Below, one piece after another: positions 50,518 through 58,074 of a stretch of 64,000 nt of DNA. Source of the stretch: Sphingobium sp. AP50 (GTDB taxonomy: Bacteria; Pseudomonadota; Alphaproteobacteria; Sphingomonadales; Sphingomonadaceae). The notes below the pieces were generated by a model. It was not told the DNA's origin, ran no database searches, and worked only from the letters and a program-made list of their open reading frames with translations. The translations under genes were made by a program, and so were the position numbers. The stretch covers positions 124,001-188,000 of the forward strand of contig NZ_FNYZ01000008.1 of NCBI RefSeq assembly GCF_900109095.1, in the 5' to 3' direction. Each line of letters begins with the position of its first letter. Positions within the stretch are counted from its first letter, which is position 1.

Positions 50518-51453
50518 TTATCTGTTCTCGCTGGCCTTCAGTCGCTGCAACAGTGAGCGATTGCGGAAGATCAGGTTGGCGATCGTGGCGCCGACACATT
50601 CATATTCCGCGTCGAACGCCGGAACCAATGGCAGGATGCCGGGGCTATACGGCGTTTCCAGGCCGGCTTCGACGATTATCCAGTTTGGGCGGTAGGGGGA
50701 TGTTGTGATGAGGTGGTTGAGCACCTTGATATCTTCCCCTTCGATATCGATCGACAACAGGTCGAAGCGCAGCGGAATATCCTCCCGCGCCAATATCGCC
50801 GGCAGAGGTTCGACCTTTACGCTGATCTGACCAGCCGTTGGTCCGAATTTCGCCGAATGGGCCTGGGTCAGGGACGATACGCCATTGTTGGTACCGATGT
50901 GGAGCGTGGCTTCCCCTTCATGATTGGAAACCGCCACATTGACGATCTTATAGTTTAGTGGACCGAATTCATGCCTGATCCGGTCGATCAACCGGTCGTT
51001 CGCCTCGATCAGCAGGCCGCGCCAGCCGAACCAGCGCATCAGATCATAGCTGTTTGAATCATGGACACCAAGCACGCCAACGTCCACGACAATGCGGTTG
51101 GTGCAGACCATGTCCATCATGGCGCGGACCAACGTCGGGATTTCGCCAAATTGCGACATGTCCATGAAGAACTGGTCATGCCGTTCGGGATGATGATGGG
51201 TCAGTAACCGCCCGCGCTTGTGGAAGAATTCTTCCGAACCTAGTATCGAATTGAAAGCGTCGCCGATGGAGAGGCGGCCTTTGGTCAGGGCATTGATATG
51301 TTGTGCGCGGCCTACCGGATCGGGCGTGCGCAACAGCAACGTGCGATATAGCGCATCTACCAGATCGGGTATCAGGTTTCGATTATATCGGAAGGATCGG
51401 ATCGCGCGACCGATCCGCCTCACTGCTTTCTCCACCCCATTTCCCCTTGCCAC
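50518..51453 (-). CDS. FkbM-family methyltransferase with N-terminal DUF4214 domain
   Basis: A 311-residue protein. A DUF4214 domain (about 28-82: DALYRTLLLRTPDPVGRAQH) is fused to an FkbM S-adenosylmethionine methyltransferase (about 105-300: VVDVGVLGVHDSNSYDLMRW, RFDLLSIDIEGEDIKVL). FkbM enzymes O-methylate sugars or natural products, and DUF4214 is common in glycan and surface-protein modifiers. GTG start at 51453 with AAGG 6 bases upstream. Base composition is slightly AT-richer than its neighbours. It sits alone beside tRNA-Leu, a favoured place for acquired genes, but no integrase is seen. Confidence 0.85.
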   Translation of the reverse strand: MARGNGVEKAVRRIGRAIRSFRYNRNLIPDLVDALYRTLLLRTPDPVGRAQHINALTKGRLSIGDAFNSILGSEEFFHKRGRLLTHHHPERHDQFFMDMSQFGEIPTLVRAMMDMVCTNRIVVDVGVLGVHDSNSYDLMRWFGWRGLLIEANDRLIDRIRHEFGPLNYKIVNVAVSNHEGEATLHIGTNNGVSSLTQAHSAKFGPTAGQISVKVEPLPAILAREDIPLRFDLLSIDIEGEDIKVLNHLITTSPYRPNWIIVEAGLETPYSPGILPLVPAFDAEYECVGATIANLIFRNRSLLQRLKASENR

Positions 51454-51564
51454 GCGATGCCTTGCGACCCGAAATACAGGTGGCCTGTGGTACAGTGTGG
51501 GTCAAGCATTGCGCCGCACGCGGCCTGCAACGGCGTTGCGGAAATGTCCAGTCGGCTGTCAGGG

Positions 51565-51650
51565 TGGTGCGGACGGCGGGACTTGAACCCGCAATTCCAG
51601 GGGAAGGCGGATTTTAAGTCCGCTGCGTCTACCGATTTCGCCACGTCCGC
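51565..51650 (-). tRNA. tRNA-Leu (UAA)
   Basis: An 86-nt tRNA on the minus strand with acceptor stem GCGGACG/CGTCCGC, a long variable arm and encoded CCA (at 51567-51565). The anticodon loop CTTAAAA gives anticodon UAA. Class II shape with a G-N-GG D-loop and GGTTCAAGTCC T-arm supports Leu. Confidence 0.95.
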
Positions 51651-51716
51651 TTATATGCTCAAGGCTCGCCACCCCTGAAGGCTGGCGAGCGAGAGGTCAA
51701 GCGACAGATGGCGTTA

Positions 51717-52007
51717 TCAGGCCTCGCCCTTAACGTTCAGCCGCTCGCGCATTTCCTTGCCCGGCTTGAAATAGGGCACGCGCTTGGCATCCACCGGCAC
51801 TTGTTCGCCAGTTCGGGGATTGCGGCCCGTGCGGGCATCGCGCGATCGGGTGGTGAAGGCGCCAAAGCCGCGCAGTTCGACTCGCCCCCCCGATGATAAT
51901 CGGTCGACAATCTCCTTGAAGAAAAGATCGACGATCTTCTCCACTTCCTGGAGGTTGAGACCGGGGTTTTCCTCGGCCAGTTTCTGGATCAATTCCGAAC
52001 GGATCAT
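51717..52007 (-). CDS. ihfB: Integration host factor beta subunit
   Basis: IhfB pairs with IhfA to bend DNA sharply in replication, recombination and promoter control. The start is at 52007 (MIRSELIQ), preceded by GGAGA; the longer frame upstream is not conserved-looking. The 96-residue protein has the HU-fold helix pair (1-45), the arm motif [22 protein letters not shown] and the intercalating Pro of RNPRTG. It follows rpsA on the same strand, separated by a terminator, giving the conserved aroA-cmk-rpsA-ihfB order. Confidence 0.97.
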   Translation of the reverse strand: MIRSELIQKLAEENPGLNLQEVEKIVDLFFKEIVDRLSSGGRVELRGFGAFTTRSRDARTGRNPRTGEQVPVDAKRVPYFKPGKEMRERLNVKGEA

Positions 52008-52130
52008 TGGATCTCCAGCGCCCCTCTGCTGTGCCCCACATGCACAATAGAGATTCGGCAAGCCTTTGACAATCGGGCAACAAGAAGATCGTTTCACTTT
52101 CATAAGGACAGGGGCGAGAGACAAAGAAAA

Positions 52131-52158
52131 AGCCCGCCGAACCTTGGTTCGGCGGGCT
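52131..52158. terminator. Bidirectional terminator between rpsA and ihfB
   Basis: A perfect 13-bp inverted repeat (AGCCCGCCGAACC / GGTTCGGCGGGCT) with a TT centre. An A-run on the left gives a minus-strand T-run for rpsA, and TTCTTTTTC on the right also forms a plus-strand T-run. Confidence 0.88.
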
Positions 52159-52189
52159 TCTTTTTCATGCCGGATGGCAGAAAAGGCGA

Positions 52190-53902
52190 TTAGCCTTCGC
52201 TCTTGGCCTTGAGCGCTTCGCCCAGGATGTCGCCCAGCGACGCGCCGCTGTCGGACGAGCCATACTGCGCAACAGCCTGCTTCTCTTCGGCGATCTGCAT
52301 CGCCTTGACCGAGAAGGTCGGCTTCTTGGCGCGGTCGAAACCGGTCACCATGGCGTCGAACTTCTGGCCGAGCTGGAAGCGTTCCGAACGCTGTTCGTCG
52401 CGGTCGCGGCCCAGGTCGCTGCGCTTGATGAAGCCGGTGGCGCCATCTTCGCCAGCCTGGACTTCCAGGCCGCCGTCGCGAACTTCCAGAACGGTCACGG
52501 TGACGATCGCGTTCTTGTTCAGGCCAGCCGCCGCAGCAGTGGTGCCGCCAGCGGCCGGGCCGCCACGCTCAAGCTGCTTCATGCCGAGGCTGATGCGTTC
52601 CTTCTCGACGTCGATGTCGAGAACGACGGCCTGAACAGCTTCACCCTTGCGGTGCAGCGCCAGCGCGTCTTCGCCCGAAATGCCCCATGCGATGTCCGAC
52701 ATGTGGACCATGCCGTCCACGTCGCCGTCGAGGCCAATGAACAGACCGAATTCGGTCGCGTTCTTGACTTCGCCTTCGACGGTCGAACCGATCGGGTGAC
52801 GTTCGGCGAACGAATCCCACGGGTTCGACTGGGCCTGCTTGAGGCCGAGCGAGATGCGGCGCTTTTCGGGATCGACTTCCAGAACCAGAACTTCGACTTC
52901 CTGGCTGGTCGAAACGATCTTGCCGGGGTGGACGTTCTTCTTGGTCCAGGACATTTCCGAAACGTGGACCAGACCTTCGATGCCGGCTTCCAGCTCAACG
53001 AACGCACCATATTCGGTGATGTTCGTGACGCGGCCCGACAGCTTGGCGCCGACCGGGTACTTGGCGCTGGCGCCTTCCCACGGATCGCTTTCCAGCTGCT
53101 TCATGCCGAGGCTGATGCGCTGCGTGTCGCGGTTGATGCGGATGATCTGGACACGGACGGTGTCGCCGATGTTGATCATCTCGTTGGGGTGGTTGATGCG
53201 CTTGTACGACAGGTCGGTGACGTGCAGCAGGCCATCGATGCCGCCCAGGTCAACGAACGCACCATAATCGGTGATGTTCTTGACGACGCCTTCGATGATC
53301 TGACCTTCGGCCAGCGTCTGGATGAGGCCCGAACGCTGTTCTGCGCGGGTTTCTTCCAGAATGGCGCGACGCGACACGACGATGTTGCCGCGGCGGCGAT
53401 CCATCTTCAGGATCTGGAAAGGCTGCGGAATGTCCATCAGCGGGGTGACGTCGCGAACCGGGCGAATGTCGACCTGCGAACCGGGCAGGAACGCCACGGC
53501 GCCGTCGAGATCGACGGTGAAGCCACCCTTGACGCGGCCGAAGATGACGCCTTCGACGCGGGCGCTCTCGGTGAACTCGCTTTCCAGCTTGTCCCAGGCG
53601 GCTTCGCGGCGGGCGCGGTCACGCGACAGCATGGCTTCGCCATGGGCGTTTTCGACGCGATCGACATAGACTTCGACTTCGTCGCCGACCTTCAGGTCAG
53701 CCTTCTGGCCCGGCGCAGCGAATTCGCGCAGCGGCACGCGGCCTTCCGACTTCAGACCTACGTCGATGACGGCCAGGTCGTTTTCGATGGCGGTAACGGT
53801 GCCCTTGACGACGCGGCCTTCAAAGCCGCCGTCTTCACCACCGAGAGAATCATTGAGAAGCGCGGCGAAATCGTCGCGCGAGGGGAATGCCACAGAGGCC
53901 AT
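52190..53902 (-). CDS. rpsA: 30S ribosomal protein S1
   Basis: S1 binds mRNA leaders and brings them to the 30S subunit. The start at 53902 ([11 protein letters not shown]) is chosen over the M at 53923 because GAAGGACC lies just upstream. The 570-residue protein carries six S1 OB-fold repeats. Clear copies include [41 protein letters not shown] and [21 protein letters not shown]. The last repeat is the most divergent. It is downstream of cmk by about 175 bases and ends at a strong terminator. Confidence 0.97.
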   Translation of the reverse strand: MASVAFPSRDDFAALLNDSLGGEDGGFEGRVVKGTVTAIENDLAVIDVGLKSEGRVPLREFAAPGQKADLKVGDEVEVYVDRVENAHGEAMLSRDRARREAAWDKLESEFTESARVEGVIFGRVKGGFTVDLDGAVAFLPGSQVDIRPVRDVTPLMDIPQPFQILKMDRRRGNIVVSRRAILEETRAEQRSGLIQTLAEGQIIEGVVKNITDYGAFVDLGGIDGLLHVTDLSYKRINHPNEMINIGDTVRVQIIRINRDTQRISLGMKQLESDPWEGASAKYPVGAKLSGRVTNITEYGAFVELEAGIEGLVHVSEMSWTKKNVHPGKIVSTSQEVEVLVLEVDPEKRRISLGLKQAQSNPWDSFAERHPIGSTVEGEVKNATEFGLFIGLDGDVDGMVHMSDIAWGISGEDALALHRKGEAVQAVVLDIDVEKERISLGMKQLERGGPAAGGTTAAAAGLNKNAIVTVTVLEVRDGGLEVQAGEDGATGFIKRSDLGRDRDEQRSERFQLGQKFDAMVTGFDRAKKPTFSVKAMQIAEEKQAVAQYGSSDSGASLGDILGEALKAKSEG

Positions 53903-54078
53903 AAAAGGTCCTTCGTTCATCATTGCTGGCCAATCGGTTGTGTCCGATGGTCTTTGGCCAAACCACGCGCAGGACCGAATATCCGGCGCGTATCCAATGG
54001 GTTGCCGGTTCAGGGACGCGCAGGCTGGATAAGCGAAAAGGGCGCCCGGAATATCCGCGCGCCTTATCGGGTCATCCC

Positions 54079-54708
54079 TCAGGGGTGACCTTCAAGCTGG
54101 GCGTCCACAAGCGCGATCGCCCGCTGGACGGCCGCGTCTATAGTCAAATCGCTGGTATCTAGCAAGTCCGCGCCTTCGGCCTGCTTCAGGGGGGCATGGT
54201 CGCGGCTCATGTCGCGCGTGTCGCGGGCCTGAATGTCGGCGACCAGACTGTCCATGTCAGGATGGCCGCCATGGTTGAGGGCGTCCTGAAAGCGGCGCTC
54301 GGCGCGCACCTTGACACTGGCTGTCACGAATATCTTGGCATCCGCGTCGGGCGCGATGACCGTGCCGATATCGCGCCCGTCCAGGATCGCGCCGCCCGGC
54401 TGGGTGGCGAAATCGCGCTGCCGCTGGATCAGCGCGTCGCGCACATTCTGATGCACCGACACGCGCGAGGCGAGGCTGCCGACGGCTTCGCTGCGCAGCG
54501 CCGGATCGCTCAGGATCGCATCGGCAAAACTGCAGGCGGAGAGGGCGTCCGCCTCATGGTCCGGATCGCCACCGGCCTTCAGCACGGACAGGCCGACTGC
54601 GCGATAGAGCAGGCCGGTATCCAGCACGGGCAGATCATAATGGCGCCCCAGCGCCTTGGCGATGGTGCCCTTGCCCGATGCTGCGGGGCCGTCGACGGCG
54701 ATGATCAT
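54079..54708 (-). CDS. cmk: Cytidylate kinase
   Basis: Cmk phosphorylates CMP and dCMP to the diphosphates. The 209-residue protein has a P-loop DGPAASGKGTIAKAL, the CMP-binding DTGLLYRAVG, and LDGRDIGTVIAPDADAKIFVTA, all intact. ATGA overlap with the upstream small membrane protein gene shows coupling. It sits between aroA and rpsA, the order conserved in many proteobacteria. Confidence 0.97.
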   Translation of the reverse strand: MIIAVDGPAASGKGTIAKALGRHYDLPVLDTGLLYRAVGLSVLKAGGDPDHEADALSACSFADAILSDPALRSEAVGSLASRVSVHQNVRDALIQRQRDFATQPGGAILDGRDIGTVIAPDADAKIFVTASVKVRAERRFQDALNHGGHPDMDSLVADIQARDTRDMSRDHAPLKQAEGADLLDTSDLTIDAAVQRAIALVDAQLEGHP

Positions 54709-54968
54709 GATGGCTTTCTCTTCAATGTTTTTACCAGGCCCAGCAGCGCGATCAGCGTCCAGACGATTTCCAGCGTCATCGACGCCAGGTTGAAATATAC
54801 GGTCAGCGACCAGATCAGCAACAGCGATCCGACCAGGTTCAGCAGGTTGAACAGCAGGAAATTCATCTGCTTGGCGATGTTGCTGTAAGCGTAGGCCACC
54901 ACCATGATGGCGCTGCCGATCAGGCCGATGATATTGGCCCAGTCCCAGTCGAAGGCGTCAGCGGTCAT
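54705..54968 (-). CDS. Small membrane protein (CBU_0592-like)
   Basis: An 87-residue protein with three hydrophobic segments (about 14-30 IIGLIGSAIMVVAYAYS, 36-56, and 62-80 TLEIVWTLIALLGLVK). It resembles the CBU_0592-like family of small membrane proteins, which look like half-size permeases. It overlaps aroA by 4 bases upstream and cmk by 4 bases downstream, both as ATGA. It is therefore wedged translationally between two housekeeping enzymes. Function unknown. Confidence 0.8.
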   Translation of the reverse strand: MTADAFDWDWANIIGLIGSAIMVVAYAYSNIAKQMNFLLFNLLNLVGSLLLIWSLTVYFNLASMTLEIVWTLIALLGLVKTLKRKPS

Positions 54969-56305
54969 GTGACCGCGCCGAGCGTCTGCAACAGCGGAAC
55001 GAAGGTCGGGAAGCTGGTCGCCACCGGGCGCATATCGTCGATGGTGACGCCGTCCTTCGACACCAGCCCCGCCACGGCAAAGCTCATGGCGATACGGTGG
55101 TCAAGTTTCGTCGCGATCGGTCCGCCACCGGCCAGCGGCGCGCCGCCGCTGCCATCGATGATGATGCCGTCTTCCAGTTCCTCGACCTGCACGCCAATCG
55201 CACGCAGCCCGTCCGCCATTGTGGCGATGCGGTCCGATTCCTTGACGCGCAATTCCTCAAGGCCACGGAAGACGCTGCGCCCTTCCGCCAGTGCGGCGGC
55301 GATGAAGGTGACGGGATATTCGTCGATCATGCTCGGCGCGCGCGCGGGATCGGGCTCCACGCCCTTGAGCGCGGAGGCGGTGACGATCAGGTCGCCGACC
55401 GGCTCGCCGCCGACTTCGCGCGCGTTCACGACCTCGATCGATCCGCCCATCTCGCGCAGCAGGTCGATCAGGCCGGCGCGCGTCGTGTTGAGGCCGACAT
55501 TGGCGATCGATATTTTGGAGCCTGGCACCAGCAGCGCAGCCACCATCGGGAAGGCCGCGGAGGAGGGGTCGCCCGGCACGACGATATTTTGTGGCTTCAG
55601 TTCGGCTTCGCCTGCCAGCGTGACGATGCGGGTGCCATCGGCCTGCACTTCGACCTTCAGGTCTGCGCCGAAGCCCTTGAGCATCCGCTCGCTATGGTCG
55701 CGGGTCGGGATTGGTTCGACGACGCGGGTGATGCCCGGTGTGTTGAGGCCTGCGAGCAGGATTGCCGACTTCACCTGTGCCGAAGCGACGGGCAGGGTGT
55801 AATCCAGCGGCACGGCCGGGCAGGCGCCCTTCATGGTCAGCGGCAGGCGATCGCCGGGGCTGGTCGTGAAGCTGGCGCCAATGCGCGACAGCGGTTCGGT
55901 TACGCGCGCCATCGGTCGCTTGCTCAAGGAAGCGTCGCCCACGAAAGTCGCGGTCAGGTCATGGCTGGCCAGCAGGCCCATCAACAGCCGCGTCGACGTA
56001 CCGCTATTGCCCATGTCGAGCGCCGTTTCGGGCTGGAGCAGCCCGCCGACGCCCACGCCATGGATATGCCATACGCCGTCTGCATCGCGCTGAATGTCTG
56101 CGCCCATGGCGCGCATCGCAGCGGCCGTGGCCAGCACATCCTCGCCCTCCAGCAGACCCTCGACCCGGCTTTCGCCCACCGCAAGGGCGGACAGCATCAG
56201 CGACCGGTGGGAAATGCTCTTGTCGCCCGGCACGGTGACGCTGCCCGAAAGCGCAGGCGCGGCGGTGAAGGTCTTGGGGGCGGGAATATCGCTATGCTGG
56301 GTCAC
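54965..56305 (-). CDS. aroA: 3-phosphoshikimate 1-carboxyvinyltransferase (EPSP synthase)
   Basis: AroA joins phosphoenolpyruvate to shikimate-3-phosphate in aromatic amino acid synthesis. The 446-residue protein has VPGDKSISHRSLMLSALA, LDMGNSGTSTRLLMG (the PEP-binding loop region), and PIPTRDHSERMLKGFG. The NSGTST loop and ESDRI block look like those of class II (Agrobacterium-type) EPSP synthases. GTG start at 56305. It opens the aroA, small membrane protein, cmk run with 4-base overlaps. Confidence 0.96.
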   Translation of the reverse strand: MTQHSDIPAPKTFTAAPALSGSVTVPGDKSISHRSLMLSALAVGESRVEGLLEGEDVLATAAAMRAMGADIQRDADGVWHIHGVGVGGLLQPETALDMGNSGTSTRLLMGLLASHDLTATFVGDASLSKRPMARVTEPLSRIGASFTTSPGDRLPLTMKGACPAVPLDYTLPVASAQVKSAILLAGLNTPGITRVVEPIPTRDHSERMLKGFGADLKVEVQADGTRIVTLAGEAELKPQNIVVPGDPSSAAFPMVAALLVPGSKISIANVGLNTTRAGLIDLLREMGGSIEVVNAREVGGEPVGDLIVTASALKGVEPDPARAPSMIDEYPVTFIAAALAEGRSVFRGLEELRVKESDRIATMADGLRAIGVQVEELEDGIIIDGSGGAPLAGGGPIATKLDHRIAMSFAVAGLVSKDGVTIDDMRPVATSFPTFVPLLQTLGAVT

Positions 56306-56451
56306 GGGCTATCCGTTGTCATGGAACCGAAAAAATGCGCCCGGCTTTTGACAGCGCGATCCTGCTATGGCAAGGCGCCGCACGTTTCGCGGGCAACATG
56401 CGTTGTGCCGTGTGATTTCTGTTTGAGCATCGAAGAAGGAACAGGCCGGAC

Positions 56452-56784
56452 ATGGTGAAGGCTGAATGGGGCACGAAGCGGACCTGCCCGAAATGCGCGA
56501 CTCGCTTCTACGACCTGGGCAAGGATGATCCGGTCACCTGCATCAATTGCAACAGTGCCTGGGAACCGGAACCGGTGCTGAAATCGAAGCAGCCGCTGCC
56601 TTATGAGGAAGCGGCGCCCAAGAAGGTGATCGAAACCGCCGATGGCGAGCTGGAAACGGCTGATGACGATCTGGACATCGACGTCGATGACGACGGTGAT
56701 TCGCCGGATAATGACGTCGATCTGGGTGGTGATGACGACCTGGGCGTCGATGCCGCCGGTGACGACGACAACGACGACAATTAA
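56452..56784 (+). CDS. TIGR02300 zinc-ribbon protein with acidic tail
   Basis: A 110-residue protein of the TIGR02300 family, common in Alphaproteobacteria. A zinc ribbon with CPKC and CINC pairs lies at about 12-33 (KRTCPKCATRFYDLGKDDP). A long strongly acidic Asp-rich tail follows (about 68-110). The function is unknown. The DNA- or RNA-mimicking tail plus zinc ribbon suggest a nucleic-acid or polymerase partner. It is divergent from aroA. Confidence 0.88.
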   Translation: MVKAEWGTKRTCPKCATRFYDLGKDDPVTCINCNSAWEPEPVLKSKQPLPYEEAAPKKVIETADGELETADDDLDIDVDDDGDSPDNDVDLGGDDDLGVDAAGDDDNDDN

Positions 56785-56871
56785 GTGAAATTTATGCTTG
56801 CCAACGGGGTCACCTGACCCTAGAGGCAGCGACCTCCGAAGCGCCGGACCCAAGCGGCGCTTCACTGGTAC

Positions 56872-56947
56872 GGGGCCTTAGCTCAGCTGGGAGAGCGCCT
56901 GCATGGCATGCAGGAGGTCAGCGGTTCGATCCCGCTAGGCTCCACCA
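56872..56947 (+). tRNA. tRNA-Ala (GGC), copy 1
   Basis: A 76-nt tRNA with encoded CCA. The acceptor GGGGCCT pairs with AGGCTCC (one G-U). The anticodon loop ATGGCAT gives GGC, which reads GCC and GCU alanine codons. The G3-U70 wobble pair that marks alanine tRNAs is present. Confidence 0.95.
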
Positions 56948-57036
56948 AATTTCGCCTCTGGCGGAATGCACATATGACCGACGGCATTGCCGGACATGGT
57001 CTGATCCATTGGGATGCAGCCTATGCTGCAAATGAT

Positions 57037-57112
57037 GGGGCCTTAGCTCAGCTGGGAGAGCGCCTGCATGGCATGCAGGAGGTCAGCGGTTCGATCCCGC
57101 TAGGCTCCACCA
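57037..57112 (+). tRNA. tRNA-Ala (GGC), copy 2
   Basis: An identical 76-nt copy of the previous tRNA, 89 bases downstream. The tandem copies probably come from a duplication and share one transcript. Confidence 0.95.
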
Positions 57113-57160
57113 ATTTTGCCGATAAGCGAATGTCCGGGGGACATTCGTTGGCAAAATTCC
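57111..57160 (+). terminator. Long hairpin after the tRNA-Ala pair
   Basis: An inner perfect 9-bp stem (CGAATGTCC / GGACATTCG) with a short loop extends outward to AATTTTGCC / GGCAAAATT. It lies right at the end of the second tRNA and is probably a terminator or processing signal. A smaller hairpin (AAAGGGG / CCCCTTT, 57287-57307) follows in the same gap. Confidence 0.6.
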
Positions 57161-57407
57161 CCGAGCAAAGCGAGGGTGGCACAGCATCGATCGCTGATGC
57201 CAATCAGTCCGAACATTTCAGAAAAACGCGCAGCCGCTGGGCTGATTCCGCCGTGCATCCCGCACCGCTTTTCCCTCCGCCCGCATAAAGGGGCTGGCGT
57301 CCCCTTTGCACGCCTGCCACGCACGGTAATAATCGGCGCGCGACGTCGAATGGAGAGGGTATTTCCGTTCGAACAAGGGGGCGGTCTTCGGACTGACAGG
57401 AGCCATC

Positions 57408-58061
57408 GTGATAGATCCTGCTTCGCTGACCGTCACGAAACTGTTCCCGACGCCGCTCGTCAGTGTCGTCCATCCCGATGCCGAGCGACTCAGTCCAGCT
57501 TTGAAAGCTGCCATCCTCGCTCGCGAATCCAGCCATCCCGGTGTCAGCCACAGTAATGAAGGCGGCTGGCAGTCCAGCGACGACCTTCTCGGCTGGACCG
57601 GCGAAGCGGGGCAGGCGTTGATCGATTTCGCGACTGAGCTTGCCAACATGCTGTCCGCCGTCTGGCATCCCCAGCGGGGCCTGCTGGAGGCCGATCTGAG
57701 CTGGGCCTTCAATGCATGGGCCAATGTCAACCGAACGGGGCATGGCAACGCCCAGCACGCCCATCCGGGGGCCTATTGGTCGGCCGTCTACTGGGTGGAC
57801 GATGGCATGGCCGGTCAGGAGGATGATCTGGGCGGAGAACTGGAATTTGCCGATCCGCGCGGCCCGGTGGCGACGATGCTGTCGTCGGAACTCAAGATGA
57901 AGATCGAAGGCTGTCTTGACGCGGGCCTAGCCCATCGCATCAGGCCGCGCACGGGAACATTGGTCATGTTCCCGTCCTGGCTGCTGCATTCGGTGCGTCG
58001 ATTCACCGGGGTGGGTCCGCGAATCTCGATCGCGATCAATTTCGTCCCGCCGGGGCGGTAA
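57408..58061 (+). CDS. Putative 2-oxoglutarate/Fe(II)-dependent oxygenase (TIGR02466-like)
   Basis: A 217-residue protein of the jelly-roll 2OG-Fe(II) oxygenase class. The first part of the Fe site lies in the HGNAQHAHPGAYWSAVYWVDD region. The C-terminal LHSVRRFTGVGPRISIAINF supplies the second His and the 2-oxoglutarate-binding Arg. GTG start at 57408 with AGGAG at a good distance. The substrate is unknown; related proteins act on phage or cellular proteins or small molecules. It is convergent with uvrD, with 13 bases between stop codons. Confidence 0.8.
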   Translation: MIDPASLTVTKLFPTPLVSVVHPDAERLSPALKAAILARESSHPGVSHSNEGGWQSSDDLLGWTGEAGQALIDFATELANMLSAVWHPQRGLLEADLSWAFNAWANVNRTGHGNAQHAHPGAYWSAVYWVDDGMAGQEDDLGGELEFADPRGPVATMLSSELKMKIEGCLDAGLAHRIRPRTGTLVMFPSWLLHSVRRFTGVGPRISIAINFVPPGR

Positions 58062-58074
58062 AGATACCTGCCCG

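Noticed and set aside
56872-57112. Tandem tRNA-Ala as a possible integration site of an island
   Set aside because: No integrase, no truncated tRNA repeat and normal genes on both sides.
56908-57288. Frame reading through both tRNA-Ala genes
   Set aside because: The repeated peptide in it is just the duplicated tRNA translated.
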